Below are positions 43,316 through 51,575 of a stretch of DNA of 64,000 nt, piece after piece; the first letter of the stretch is position 1; each line of letters opens with the position of its first letter. The notes below the pieces were generated by a model. It was given only the letters and a program-made list of their open reading frames with translations, was not told the DNA's origin and made no database searches. Source of the stretch: Saprospira grandis DSM 2844 (GTDB lineage Bacteria; Bacteroidota; Bacteroidia; Chitinophagales; Saprospiraceae); assembly GCF_000275825.1 (NCBI RefSeq), contig NZ_JH719942.1:2338827-2402826 (forward strand), written 5' to 3'. The position numbers were made by a program, and so were the translations under genes.

Positions 43316-43621
43316 TTAGTCCTCCAAAACAGCGGATAAACCCCGCTCTAATAAAGCCTCTTTCATCGGCTTTAGCTTGGCTTTAGTCCCTGTTTTAACC
43401 ACCGCCTTGCCATTAAAGTGAATCATATAGCTCAATTGCTCGGCCTGGATGCTGCTATGACCACAAACCTCTATAAAAGACTCAATCACCCAATCAAAGG
43501 TGTTGTGGTCGTCATTGTAAACCAAAAGCTTGATTTCATCTTTTAAGGGGTCCATTAATAAGACCTCTTCCTCTTCGTAATATTCTTTTCTTTGCGAAAA
43601 AATAGCTGGCTCCTTCCACAT
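43316..43621 (-). CDS. clpS: ATP-dependent Clp protease adaptor ClpS
   Basis: The 101-residue product has the ClpS core: LLVYNDDHNTFDWVIESFIEVCGHSSIQAEQLSYMIHFNGKAVVKTG followed by KLKPMKEALLERGLSAVLED. The NDDHNTFDWVIE segment and the HFNGKAVV strand line the N-degron pocket. The N-terminal 25 residues are acidic and probably disordered. ClpS delivers Leu/Phe/Trp/Tyr N-degron proteins to ClpAP/ClpCP. It lies next to aat, which makes such degrons. Confidence 0.93.
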   Translation of the reverse strand: MWKEPAIFSQRKEYYEEEEVLLMDPLKDEIKLLVYNDDHNTFDWVIESFIEVCGHSSIQAEQLSYMIHFNGKAVVKTGTKAKLKPMKEALLERGLSAVLED

Positions 43622-43752
43622 AGCGTAGTATATTTTTAAATTTGGCTAAATTTTGACCTCAATCAAATATACGTATATTAAACTAATATGTCTAATTTTT
43701 TTGCTATTAAAAATGGCTTAAAAAAGATTAACGCACTACAAAACAGCAATTT

Positions 43753-44397
43753 ATGTTAGATTTTCCGCCCAAGAATATACAAGATTACTGCGAACAGCAT
43801 TCAGCGGTTTTTCCCGATGAGATCCTCAAAGAGATAGAACGCTATACGCATTTGCATGTACTAATGCCTCAGATGATTTCTGGGCAGCTGCAGGGCCATT
43901 TTTTGGCTTTGTTGAGCAAGCTCTTAGCCCCAAAAAAGATTTTAGAGGTAGGGACCTTTACGGGCTATTCAGCCATTTGCCTAGCTCAAGGTTTGGTGCC
44001 CGGCGGACGCCTACTGACCATAGACATTAATGAGGAGCTAGAGGAGGCCGTAAATGGCTTTTTTAAGAAGGCTGGCCTGGCCCAAAAAATTGAGCTGCGC
44101 ATCGGCGCCGCCCTAGATATTATTCCACAGCTAAGCGATGACTGGGATCTGGCGTTTATTGATGCAGATAAAATGAATTACGATAATTATTATGAACTCA
44201 TTTTACCCAAAATGCGAAGCGGCGGATGTATTGTTATCGATAATGTGCTCTGGAGCGGCAAGGTGGCCGAAGAGGAGCTCAAAGGGAAAAAAACAATCGC
44301 TATCGATGCCCTAAATAAAAAAATTCGAGAAGATAATAGGGTAGAACCTATGCTTTTACCCCTCCGAGATGGCATGATGATGATCCGAAAGAAGTAG
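43753..44397 (+). CDS. Class I SAM O-methyltransferase (family 3)
   Basis: The 214-residue product has the SAM site KILEVGTFTGYSAICLAQGL (62-81), acidic loop LTIDINEELEEA and the metal/substrate motif LAFIDADKMNYDNYYELILPKMRSGGCIVIDNVLWSGKV. Members methylate catechol-type hydroxyls with a divalent metal. The natural acceptor is unknown. It is convergent with the next gene across a palindromic hairpin. Confidence 0.93.
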   Translation: MLDFPPKNIQDYCEQHSAVFPDEILKEIERYTHLHVLMPQMISGQLQGHFLALLSKLLAPKKILEVGTFTGYSAICLAQGLVPGGRLLTIDINEELEEAVNGFFKKAGLAQKIELRIGAALDIIPQLSDDWDLAFIDADKMNYDNYYELILPKMRSGGCIVIDNVLWSGKVAEEELKGKKTIAIDALNKKIREDNRVEPMLLPLRDGMMMIRKK

Positions 44398-44415
44398 TTG
44401 CTCGCAGTCAATAGG

Positions 44416-44448
44416 ACAGGCCCTTAGCGCATTGCGCTAAGGGCCTGT
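44416..44448. terminator. Palindromic hairpin between convergent genes
   Basis: The stem ACAGGCCCTTAGCGC and its complement is perfect across a near-zero loop. The T tract is weak, so termination efficiency is uncertain. Confidence 0.5.
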
Positions 44449-44467
44449 TGTCTTTGGAGCGCTAAGC

Positions 44468-45241
44468 CTAACGTATGCTGCCCGTACCAAAGCCTTTACC
44501 CAAGGGAATTACCCCCTCTACCACTATGCCCTCTTCTTTGGACCATGCCTGTAGATAAGATTGTTCGCTATCTCTAAGGGCATCGTCTAGAAACCAACGA
44601 GCGCCAGATTTTGCAAACTTCTTTAGGTTGGGCAAGGTGTTGAGCCGGCTCCCTCTTGGCCCATCTACCAAAATAAGGTCGGCCTTTTGGTCCATCTCTG
44701 GAGAGAATTTACTAAAGTCGTAGTTTTGATCGGCCCCAAGCGGAACATAATAAACAGAGACATATTCCGCTAAACCCAGTTTCTCTAGGGTGGCTTCTAT
44801 GCTGGCTTTCTCTTCTTCCGATTGCTCCAAAGAGATCAATTGCCCATTAATGCCTGTTTTCTTAAAGTAAGTGCCCGCCATAATGGTGCTGGTCCCCGAA
44901 CCACATTCTATAATGACTTCCGGACGCAAACGCAGCAGCTCGGCCCAATAAAAATGAATGCTGTCTACATCCAAAGCCCAGGCGCCAATGGTACGACCCG
45001 CTAGGTTCTCCCGCAATTCAGACACCTCTATCAAGTCCGCAGAAACGGCCTCGGGTACATAATGTAAGGATAGCGGATGCTCATAAGGGTAGCTCTTGGC
45101 TATTTCGGCCCTTAGGGCCGCCCATTCTGCTAAGGGACGAGGCGTATTGGGCCAGGCCGCATATTGGGCCTGTAATCTTTTGCGGGGCTTGGCAGATAGG
45201 ACCTTCTCTAGGCCCTTGCGGAAGAGTGTTTTCTTTTTCAT
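44468..45241 (-). CDS. SAM-dependent methyltransferase-like protein, 257 aa
   Basis: A SAM-binding fold is indicated by EVIIECGSGTSTIMAGTYFKK (about 114-134), LISLEQSEEEKASIEATLEKLGL and DLILVDGPRGSRLNTLPNLKKF. The N-terminus is basic (KKKTLFRKGLEKVLSAKPRKRL). It resembles the putative methyltransferases of glycan or antibiotic loci, and it lies next to a flippase gene, divergent by 124 bp. The substrate is unknown. Confidence 0.82.
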   Translation of the reverse strand: MKKKTLFRKGLEKVLSAKPRKRLQAQYAAWPNTPRPLAEWAALRAEIAKSYPYEHPLSLHYVPEAVSADLIEVSELRENLAGRTIGAWALDVDSIHFYWAELLRLRPEVIIECGSGTSTIMAGTYFKKTGINGQLISLEQSEEEKASIEATLEKLGLAEYVSVYYVPLGADQNYDFSKFSPEMDQKADLILVDGPRGSRLNTLPNLKKFAKSGARWFLDDALRDSEQSYLQAWSKEEGIVVEGVIPLGKGFGTGSIR

Positions 45242-45312
45242 AGCTAGATAAGCTGCTGTTTACGCAGATGAATTTCTATAGGATGAGTGGAAGGAGTCTG
45301 ATTTGTTTATTT

Positions 45313-45320
45313 TACATTTG
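45313..45320 (+). promoter_or_regulatory. Promoter -7 element for flippase gene
   Basis: TACATTTG matches TAnnTTTG, 45 bp upstream of the start codon, in the divergent gap. Confidence 0.5.
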
Positions 45321-45365
45321 GATCTCCAAATTTACACATTTCTTCTGGCTATTTAAATTCTATCT

Positions 45366-46829
45366 ATGCTGGCCCCGCTTCTAGAGCGTTTGCGCTCTTT
45401 TTCTTTCTTCGATGTGTTCAAACATTCTAGCATCTACTTTTTGGGTACCCTGCTGACCCAAGGCCTTGGCATTATTTCTCTGCCGGTCTTTACCTATTTT
45501 ATGGATGAGGCCCAATATGGGGTGGCTAGCATTTTTCTCTCTTATGTCAATTTGGTCTCGGTGCTGCTCTCCTTTAATCTGCATTTGTCAATTAGCCGCT
45601 ATTTTCATGAGGATAAGCCAGATGTAAAGGGCTTTGTGAGTACGGTCCTCAGCGCTACAGGACTCATCAATCTGGCTCTGGGGGGACTGGTCTATTATTT
45701 TAGGACGCCTATCTCCGCTTATATCAATTTGCCCGCAGAAACAATTATTTATTTGCTGATCACGGGCTATATTGGGGTGCTTTATTACATTTTCTTTCAG
45801 CTCAAAAGAGAACAGCAAAAGAGCGTGGAACTTACCATTATCAATGTCATTTGGCAGTATGCTAAGTTCGCTTTGGCCTGTGTTGGGATGTACCTTTTGC
45901 ATGAAACGGGCCGGGTCTATATGGGCAAAATTATCGGGGAGATGCTGGCCGGTGGCTTTTTTGCCCTGATTTTTATCTGGCGCATCTGGCCTTTTGTACA
46001 GCCTTTTCAGCTGGAACGCAAGCATTTTCAGTACGCTTTGGCCTATGGCCTTCCCCTGATTCCCTATTCTATTGGGGGCTATTTGCTCAATTCTTTCGAT
46101 CAATGGCTGATTAACAGCCAACTGGGCCATGCCGAGGCGGGCCTCTATAGTTTTGCCTACAAAATCGGGATGCTCTTGCTCGGCCTCATTACGGCCCTGC
46201 AAAATGCAGCCAATCCCGCTTATCATAAAATAATGAATGAGCAAAAGTATGAGCAATTGGGCCCTCAGGTCTATAGTATCCATAAGTTGAGTTTGCTGGG
46301 GGGCGTTTTTCTCCTCCTCTTTGCCGTCGATTTGGCCAGTTTGCTGCTCAGTTTTAGCAAAAATAATTTTCAGCAGTCCCTCTATATTGTGCCCATTATT
46401 ATTCTGGGCTACATTTTTTATAGTATGTCGCTGCTCTACAACCGCTATATTCAGTACCAAAAGGTCAATATTTACCTGACGGTTATTTTGCTGGCCTCGG
46501 CCTTGGGCAATTTACTGCTCAACCTCTATTTTGTCCCGCTCTATGGCTATCAGGCGGCGGCTTATACCACCTTAGTTTCCTATATCATCATGTTTTTACT
46601 CAGCTGGTTAGTCTGCGATTATTGGCTGAAAGCGCCCCGCCTGCCTTTGGGCAAAATGCTCTTGAGCTTGCTGCCCGTTTTGGGCATTACGCTTTTATAT
46701 TATGGCTTGGGTTGGGACCAAAAAGCCCTAGAACTGAGCAATATGGCCCTCAAACTGCTTTGTTTTGCCCTTTTTGCCGCTCTCATTTTTGGCCAATCTA
46801 TTCAAAGAATGCTGCAAAAAGGAAGCTAG
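45366..46829 (+). CDS. Oligosaccharide flippase (Wzx/MATE-like) membrane protein
   Basis: The 487-residue protein has about 14 membrane helices. N-terminal FDVFKHSSIYFLGTLLTQGLGIISLPVFTYFMDEAQYGVASIFLSYVNL is typical of polysaccharide-biosynthesis flippases (MOP superfamily), which move lipid-linked sugars across the inner membrane. KLSLLGGVFLLLFAVDLASLLLSFSKNN and the last helices fit the family. The neighbour on the other strand is a methyltransferase; no complete polysaccharide locus is present. Confidence 0.9.
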   Translation: MLAPLLERLRSFSFFDVFKHSSIYFLGTLLTQGLGIISLPVFTYFMDEAQYGVASIFLSYVNLVSVLLSFNLHLSISRYFHEDKPDVKGFVSTVLSATGLINLALGGLVYYFRTPISAYINLPAETIIYLLITGYIGVLYYIFFQLKREQQKSVELTIINVIWQYAKFALACVGMYLLHETGRVYMGKIIGEMLAGGFFALIFIWRIWPFVQPFQLERKHFQYALAYGLPLIPYSIGGYLLNSFDQWLINSQLGHAEAGLYSFAYKIGMLLLGLITALQNAANPAYHKIMNEQKYEQLGPQVYSIHKLSLLGGVFLLLFAVDLASLLLSFSKNNFQQSLYIVPIIILGYIFYSMSLLYNRYIQYQKVNIYLTVILLASALGNLLLNLYFVPLYGYQAAAYTTLVSYIIMFLLSWLVCDYWLKAPRLPLGKMLLSLLPVLGITLLYYGLGWDQKALELSNMALKLLCFALFAALIFGQSIQRMLQKGS

Positions 46830-46844
46830 TGAAGGCTGCTGTTT

Positions 46845-46984
46845 TGGGGCCTCCGCAGCAAAGCTGCGGCGCTACGCTTTGGGGCTCGCAGGTCTGCTCG
46901 GCCCTGCGGCGGCTTTGCCGCCTGGGTCTGGCCCTGCGGGCCACCCCGCCGCATCGCTAGGCCTGCGGGCGCAAAGCGCCCTGT
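46845..46984 (+). repeat. GC-rich modular hairpin repeat, forward copy
   Basis: A clean consensus-like member: stems CGCAGCAAAGCTGCG, GGCGGCTTTGCCGCC, GGCCCTGCGGGCC and GGGCGCAAAGCGCCC around the anchor GCTCGCAGGTCTGCTCGGCC. Confidence 0.95.
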
Positions 46985-47029
46985 TCGCTGCAGAAAATAA
47001 GGCCTGGCAAAATAAATAGTATAGGCAAT

Positions 47030-47037
47030 TAGCTTTG
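47030..47037 (+). promoter_or_regulatory. Bacteroidota -7 promoter element
   Basis: TAGCTTTG matches TAnnTTTG, 66 bp before the small secreted-protein gene at 47103. Confidence 0.45.
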
Positions 47038-47102
47038 TAAGAGAAAATATCTATCTTAATTGGATATTAACCATCTATTATTCTCAGATAAATAAAAAAG
47101 TT

Positions 47103-47612
47103 ATGAAAAACGCAATCTTATTTTTCTTTTTCTTGGCTAGTTTTTCTTTTGTACAAGCACAAAGCAATGCCTATTTGAGCAACCAAAGCTTTGAGGTTGC
47201 TTTTGAGGGCCAGCTTTGTACCATTAGTTATGATGCAGAGGGTGCCGCTACCATTAGCCGGCAGCAGCAGAGCAGCGAAAACGCCACACAGTTGGCTATT
47301 CTGGCTCCAGAAAATGATGTAGAACTGGAATATGACCCCGCTACGGCAGAAGGCATCAGCGCTATTTTTGCAGGAAAAACTGAAGACTATTGGGTCTATG
47401 ATGTGGCCAAAAATAGCTTGAGCCCCTTGGGCGCAAGGGCTATTTCTTCTATTCGTAGCAGAAATAAAGCGCCTCAGATTAACATCGCCAGAGGAACTAT
47501 TCAGCTGAAGAGCCAAACTACAGACCTTTTGTCTATGCAAGGCACTACGGAAGATGAATGTCTAGCAGATGGACTTCTTGTATTTAAGGCAGCCACTATA
47601 ACCATGGAGTAA
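47103..47612 (+). CDS. Uncharacterised small secreted protein, 169 aa
   Basis: Signal peptide MKNAILFFFFLASFSFVQAQ is followed by a polar beta-rich region (YLSNQSFEVAFEGQLCTISYDAEGAATISRQQ, YWVYDVAKNSLSPLGA, TTDLLSMQGTTEDECLADGLLVFKAA). Two Cys residues may pair. No family or sorting domain is recognised. It has its own promoter and terminator. Confidence 0.75.
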   Translation: MKNAILFFFFLASFSFVQAQSNAYLSNQSFEVAFEGQLCTISYDAEGAATISRQQQSSENATQLAILAPENDVELEYDPATAEGISAIFAGKTEDYWVYDVAKNSLSPLGARAISSIRSRNKAPQINIARGTIQLKSQTTDLLSMQGTTEDECLADGLLVFKAATITME

Positions 47613-47637
47613 ATCTTAGGCTTAATAGATAAATTTT

Positions 47638-47675
47638 AAAAGGCCACTAACGCTAAAAGTTAGTGGCCTTTTGCT
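47638..47675 (+). terminator. Terminator after small secreted-protein gene
   Basis: The stem AAAAGGCCACTAAC and its complement is followed by TTTTGC. It is nearly the same hairpin as at 26099. Confidence 0.85.
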
Positions 47676-47708
47676 TTGGAGCAGGGGCAAAATAGGGCTA
47701 GATGAGAC

Positions 47709-47930
47709 TGTTTAAAATTTTGTGTTTCCCATTTTTGCTGCCTAGGGACAAGCCCCTAGGCTAGCTTTTTCAGACAGCCCTCTAAAGAGGGCCTTTGGAT
47801 GAGGTTTTTCTCTGTGATAACAACTGAACAAGGCCTTGTATATCAATAGTTGAGGCCCTCGTAGAGGGCTGACTCCATTGGATTAGCCTAGGGGCTTGTC
47901 CCTAGGCGACTATTGGCCAATTCCTAACAA
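47709..47930. repeat. Self-complementary MITE-like element, copy 2
   Basis: The core 47741-47906 starts CCTAGGGACAAGCCCCTAGG plus CTA and ends with the exact reverse complement. Inner pairs are CAGCCCTC/GAGGGCTG and the central ACAAGGCCTTGT, giving one long nested stem. It is homologous to 2777-2995. There is no coding capacity. Confidence 0.8.
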
Positions 47931-47988
47931 GCTAAAGGCCCAAATTTTATTCTAATACACAAAATCCCGAACAGTCCCGAACAGTCCC

Positions 47989-48440
47989 TTTCACAAATTA
48001 CAAATAGCATCCCCTGTTTTACAAATGCCGTTTCACAAATTGCAAATAGCATCCCCTGTTTTACAAATGCCGTTTCACAAATTACAAATAGCATCTCCTG
48101 TTTTACAAATGCCGTTTCACAAATTGCAAATAGCATCCCCTGTTTTACAAATGCCGTTTCACAAATTGCAAATAGCATCCCCTGTTTTACAAATGCCGTT
48201 TCACAAATTGCAAATAGCATCCCTTGCTTTACAAATGCCGTTTCACAAATTGCAAATAGCATCCCCTGCTTTACAAATGCCGTTTCACAAATTGCAAATA
48301 GCATCCCCTGTTTTACAAATGCCGTTTCACAAATTGCGAATAGCTTCCCCTTGCTTTACAAATGCCGTTTCACAAATTGCGAATAGCTTCCCTTGCTTTA
48401 CAAATGCCGTTTCACAAATTGCAAATAGCATCTCCTGCTT
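47989..48440. repeat. 42-bp tandem repeat, ten units plus a partial
   Basis: Unit starts fall every 42 bp from 47989, except the ninth unit, which is 43 bp. Each begins TTTCACAAATTGCAAATAGC and ends TTACAAATGCCG, so each holds three CAAAT motifs. Units differ at a few positions and the last units share GAATAGCTTC. There are no spacers. It lies 83 bp after the MITE-like core. Confidence 0.95.
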
Positions 48441-48474
48441 TTTTAGGCTGGAGCGAATAGGTTTTGTTTTCAGG

Positions 48475-48640
48475 TCCTGCGGGTTTCAACCCGCAGTGAT
48501 GGCCGAAGGCCAAACGGCCTAGCGATGCGGCGGGGTGGCCGTCAGGCCAGACCAAGGCGCCGAAGGCGACGCAGGGCCGAGCAGACCTGCGAGCCCCAAA
48601 GCGTAGCGCCGCAAGGCGAAGCCGCAGCGGAGGCCCCAAA
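48475..48640 (-). repeat. GC-rich modular hairpin repeat, reverse copy
   Basis: It begins CCTGCGGGTTTCAACCCGCA, a perfect stem, then TGGCCGAAGGCCA, and ends GGAGGCCCCAAAA. The anchor GGCCGAGCAGACCTGCGAGC is intact. It closes the repeat island. Confidence 0.92.
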
Positions 48641-48720
48641 AACAAAAGAAAGAAGAAGGAAGGGAAGGGGAGGAGTTTGTTGTGCTTAAAATCTAGTTTA
48701 GTCAGTCTGCAAAAAATGTT

Positions 48721-48728
48721 TATTTTTG
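48721..48728 (+). promoter_or_regulatory. Promoter -7 element for btaA-btaB genes
   Basis: TATTTTTG matches TAnnTTTG. The predicted start of transcription, about 48735, is downstream of the first possible start codon (48726) and supports translation from 48798. Confidence 0.5.
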
Positions 48729-48797
48729 CCCAAACTAGTTGGGTCTGAAAGCAAAGGCCCTCAGCTGCCCTTAAGTTGGGCGAACAAACTAAACTTT

Positions 48798-49955
48798 ATG
48801 ATTAACCATTTTAGAGACTGGATATTTAAGAATGTGCATGGTGGGAGCCTTGTATACAACATTTGTTGGGAAGATCCTCGTTGTGACCGTGAACTGATGC
48901 AAATTGAGCCAGACAGCGAAATTGTGATGATTACGAGTGCGGGATGCAATGCCCTAGATTATCTGTTGGATGCCCCCAAGGCCATTCATTGTATTGATTT
49001 AAATTCTCGGCAGAACGCCCTATTAGAATTTAAGAAGAGTTTATTTAAGCATAGCTCTTATGATGAGTTGTACGACTACTTTGGCGATGGCAAGCATGCG
49101 CAGGCGGAGGAAGTTTATCGGCAGCAATTGCGTTCTCATTTGCCGGCTTATGCGCAGGAATTTTGGGATCAAAAGATGAGTTACTTTGAGGGCAAGGGGC
49201 CTAAGAAGAGTTTTTATTATAGAGGATCTTCGGGGACATTAGCCTGGTTATTTGTGCGATATATGCAGATGCGGCCTAGTTTGCACAGCAAGGTATTAAA
49301 ATTGCTCAAGGCGGAGACCTTAGAAGAGCAGGAGCAATATTTTGATCAGGTAGAGCGCAAATTATTTAACAAGGCGGTACGTTGGACCATCAGTCGGCAT
49401 TTTTCTTTGGCTTTGGCGGGTGTACCTAGAGCGCAGCGTCGGTTAATTACTGAAGAATATCCGGGTGGGGTGAGTAGTTTTGTGGTAGATGCGGTTCGGC
49501 ATGTATTTACGGAATTGGACATTAAGGAAAACTACTTTTGGCAAGTCTATGTGAATGGGCATTACACCAAAGATTGCTGTCCGAGTTATTTGCGGGAGGA
49601 GAATTATTTATCATTGCGAGAGCGGGCGGACAATATCCATACGCATACCACAAGTTTTTCGCAATTTCTCAAGGACAATCCGGGGCAATATAGTCATTAT
49701 GTATTATTGGACCATCAGGATTGGTTGGCGGCGCATGATGTGCCAGCTTTAGAGGAAGAGTGGCAGTGCATCTTGGCGAACAGTCGGCCGGGCACAAAAA
49801 TCTTGATGCGTTCTGCGGCTATGCGGATCGACTTCTTTCCGGATTTTGTGAAAGAGCGGGTCAGTTGGGTTTCCTCGGAGGAGGAGTTGAAGGAAAGTCA
49901 TTTTCAGGATCGGGTAGGGACTTACGGCAGTGTTTATTTAGGGACAGTGAAATAA
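48798..49955 (+). CDS. btaA: BtaA-like 3-amino-3-carboxypropyl transferase (DUF3419)
   Basis: From ATG at 48798 the product has 385 residues. It opens FRDWIFKNVHGGSLVYNICWEDPRCDRELMQIEPDSEIVMITSAGCNALDYLLDAPKAIHCIDLNSRQNALLEFK, the DUF3419/BtaA SAM-binding region. BtaA transfers the aminocarboxypropyl group of SAM to diacylglycerol, making the betaine-lipid precursor DGHS. The next gene encodes a BtaB-like N-methyltransferase. Betaine lipids can replace phosphatidylcholine-type lipids and save phosphate. Family assignment is firm; the lipid product in this organism is inferred. Confidence 0.88.
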   Translation: MINHFRDWIFKNVHGGSLVYNICWEDPRCDRELMQIEPDSEIVMITSAGCNALDYLLDAPKAIHCIDLNSRQNALLEFKKSLFKHSSYDELYDYFGDGKHAQAEEVYRQQLRSHLPAYAQEFWDQKMSYFEGKGPKKSFYYRGSSGTLAWLFVRYMQMRPSLHSKVLKLLKAETLEEQEQYFDQVERKLFNKAVRWTISRHFSLALAGVPRAQRRLITEEYPGGVSSFVVDAVRHVFTELDIKENYFWQVYVNGHYTKDCCPSYLREENYLSLRERADNIHTHTTSFSQFLKDNPGQYSHYVLLDHQDWLAAHDVPALEEEWQCILANSRPGTKILMRSAAMRIDFFPDFVKERVSWVSSEEELKESHFQDRVGTYGSVYLGTVK

Positions 49956-49984
49956 GTTTGTACATCAAGAACAAGAATTAGCGC

Positions 49985-50626
49985 ATGGGAACAGCACATA
50001 AAGACTCGAGAGAGCAAGCGAGTAGTATGGACCAGTACTACAAATTTCAGTCAAAAATTTATGATCTAACGCGATGGAGTTTTCTCTTTGGTCGGGTAGA
50101 AGTGATTAAAGACATTCCGTTGGAGCGGAATGCCTCGATAAAGATCTTGGAAGTAGGATGTGGGACGGGTTTCAATACGAAGATATTGGCCGAGACCTTT
50201 CCTGCTGCGGAGATCAAGGCCTATGAGGTCTCTACGGATATGGTAGATATTGCGACCAAGAAGGTGGCGCCATTTGGTCAGCGGGTGCAGGTTGTGCATG
50301 CGCCTTATGGTCAGGATGCGGAGGGGCAAAACGGGCAGTATGATGCCATTTTGTTTTCCTATTCATTGACCATGATCAACCCACAGTGGGAAGATCTATT
50401 GAAGCAGGCGAAGAAAGACTTGAAAGTGGGGGGGTATATAGCGGTAGTAGATTTTCATGACAGCAAGCAAGCTTGGTTCAAGAGTCATATGGGCAACCAT
50501 CATGTGCGGATGGATGGTCATCTGCGTCCTTTTTTGCGGGACAACTTTGAGCCCATCGTGAACAAAGTGCGGTCTGCCTATATGGGAGTTTGGGAATACA
50601 TTAGTTTTGTAGGCAAGAAGCAGTAG
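49985..50626 (+). CDS. btaB: BtaB-like SAM-dependent N-methyltransferase
   Basis: The 213-residue product contains YYKFQSKIYDLTRWSFLFGR, the BtaB-type N-terminal signature, and ILEVGCGTGFNTKILAETFPAAEIKAYEVSTDM, the SAM site, followed by FSYSLTMINPQWEDLLKQAKKDLKVGGYIAVVDFHD. BtaB trimethylates DGHS to DGTS. It lies 29 bp after the BtaA-like gene in the same orientation, which strengthens both calls. The first 14 residues before MDQYYKF are not conserved, so the true start may be at 50027. Confidence 0.85.
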   Translation: MGTAHKDSREQASSMDQYYKFQSKIYDLTRWSFLFGRVEVIKDIPLERNASIKILEVGCGTGFNTKILAETFPAAEIKAYEVSTDMVDIATKKVAPFGQRVQVVHAPYGQDAEGQNGQYDAILFSYSLTMINPQWEDLLKQAKKDLKVGGYIAVVDFHDSKQAWFKSHMGNHHVRMDGHLRPFLRDNFEPIVNKVRSAYMGVWEYISFVGKKQ

Positions 50627-50641
50627 CTCCAAAATACCCCC

Positions 50642-51487
50642 ATGGCAGACAAAAGAGAAATCGACATATTGGTCCTTTCTGATGTGCATTTGGGCACCCA
50701 GGGTTCGGAGGCCAAGGCCTTATTGCAATATTTGCAGAGCTTGGCGCCTAAAATGCTCATTTTGAATGGAGACATTATAGACATTTGGCAATTTCGGAAG
50801 GGATATTTTCCGCGGGCTCATTGGGCCGTTTTGCGGCATTTTCTGAACTTAGCAGAGGCTGGAGTGCCGGTATATTACTTAACGGGCAACCATGACGACA
50901 GTTTGCGTCGGTTGACGCCTTTTCGTTTGGGCAACATTCACTTACAGGACAAATTGCTTTTGGAGTTGGATGGCAAGCGGGCTTGGTTCTTTCATGGAGA
51001 CGCTTATGATCCCTCGGTACATAAGGGGCGTTTTTGGGCCAAGATAGGGGGGCAATTTTATGATTGGAGTATTCTACTGAACCGGGGGGTGAACCGTTTG
51101 TTGAAGCCTTTGGGGGTACCGCCTAGTCAGTTTTCTAAGCGCTTGAAGGCCTCGGTAAAGGCGGCGGTACAAAAAATGAATGACTTTGAGCAAAAAGCGA
51201 TAGAGGTGGGTTTGGCCAAGGGCTACGACTATGTAGTTTGTGGGCATGTACATCGGCCTCAGCATCGGGAGATTGTGACAGATTTTGGGCAATTGACCTA
51301 CTTAAACTCAGGCGATTGGATGGAGCACCGTTCGGCCTTGGAGTATGTAGACAAGGCTTGGCGGCTCTATCATTATCGGGCCGAGGAGTTTGCTCTGCCT
51401 GCCTGTTTGGAGGGCGTAGAGAACAAGCTAGAAGAGCTCCTACGGAGCATACAGGATGATACTTCAGACCGTTTTTCTCGGCTTTAG
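50642..51487 (+). CDS. LpxH-like UDP-2,3-diacylglucosamine diphosphatase / metallophosphoesterase
   Basis: The 281-residue protein has the metallophosphoesterase metal motifs in order: DVHLG (residues 13-17), NGDIIDIW, LTGNHDDSLR and VVCGHVHRP. Within LpxH, cleavage of UDP-2,3-diacylglucosamine gives lipid X for lipid A. The middle segment KIGGQFYDWSILLNRGVNRLLKPLGVPPSQFSKRLK fits the LpxH-like cap. It follows btaB by 15 bp, so a lipid-related function is likely, but a phosphatase acting on another lipid or nucleotide cannot be excluded. Confidence 0.82.
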   Translation: MADKREIDILVLSDVHLGTQGSEAKALLQYLQSLAPKMLILNGDIIDIWQFRKGYFPRAHWAVLRHFLNLAEAGVPVYYLTGNHDDSLRRLTPFRLGNIHLQDKLLLELDGKRAWFFHGDAYDPSVHKGRFWAKIGGQFYDWSILLNRGVNRLLKPLGVPPSQFSKRLKASVKAAVQKMNDFEQKAIEVGLAKGYDYVVCGHVHRPQHREIVTDFGQLTYLNSGDWMEHRSALEYVDKAWRLYHYRAEEFALPACLEGVENKLEELLRSIQDDTSDRFSRL

Positions 51488-51575
51488 TTAAAAGGTTTAG
51501 GGGGCTTTTGGTATATTAGTTGAAACTATAGCGACCGAAATTCCACATTTAAATGACTTCATCGAATAAGCTAAT

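Noticed and set aside
45588-46460. 290-codon minus-strand frame
   Set aside because: It lies opposite the flippase, whose membrane helices are clear; the frame is a shadow.
47989-48440. CRISPR array
   Set aside because: The 42-bp units are directly contiguous without unique spacers, and no cas genes are present.
48025-48522. Repeat protein of MPFHKLQIASPVLQ units
   Set aside because: A 43-bp unit shifts the frame inside the array, and the opposite strand is open over most of it too, so the frames reflect the 42-bp period rather than coding.
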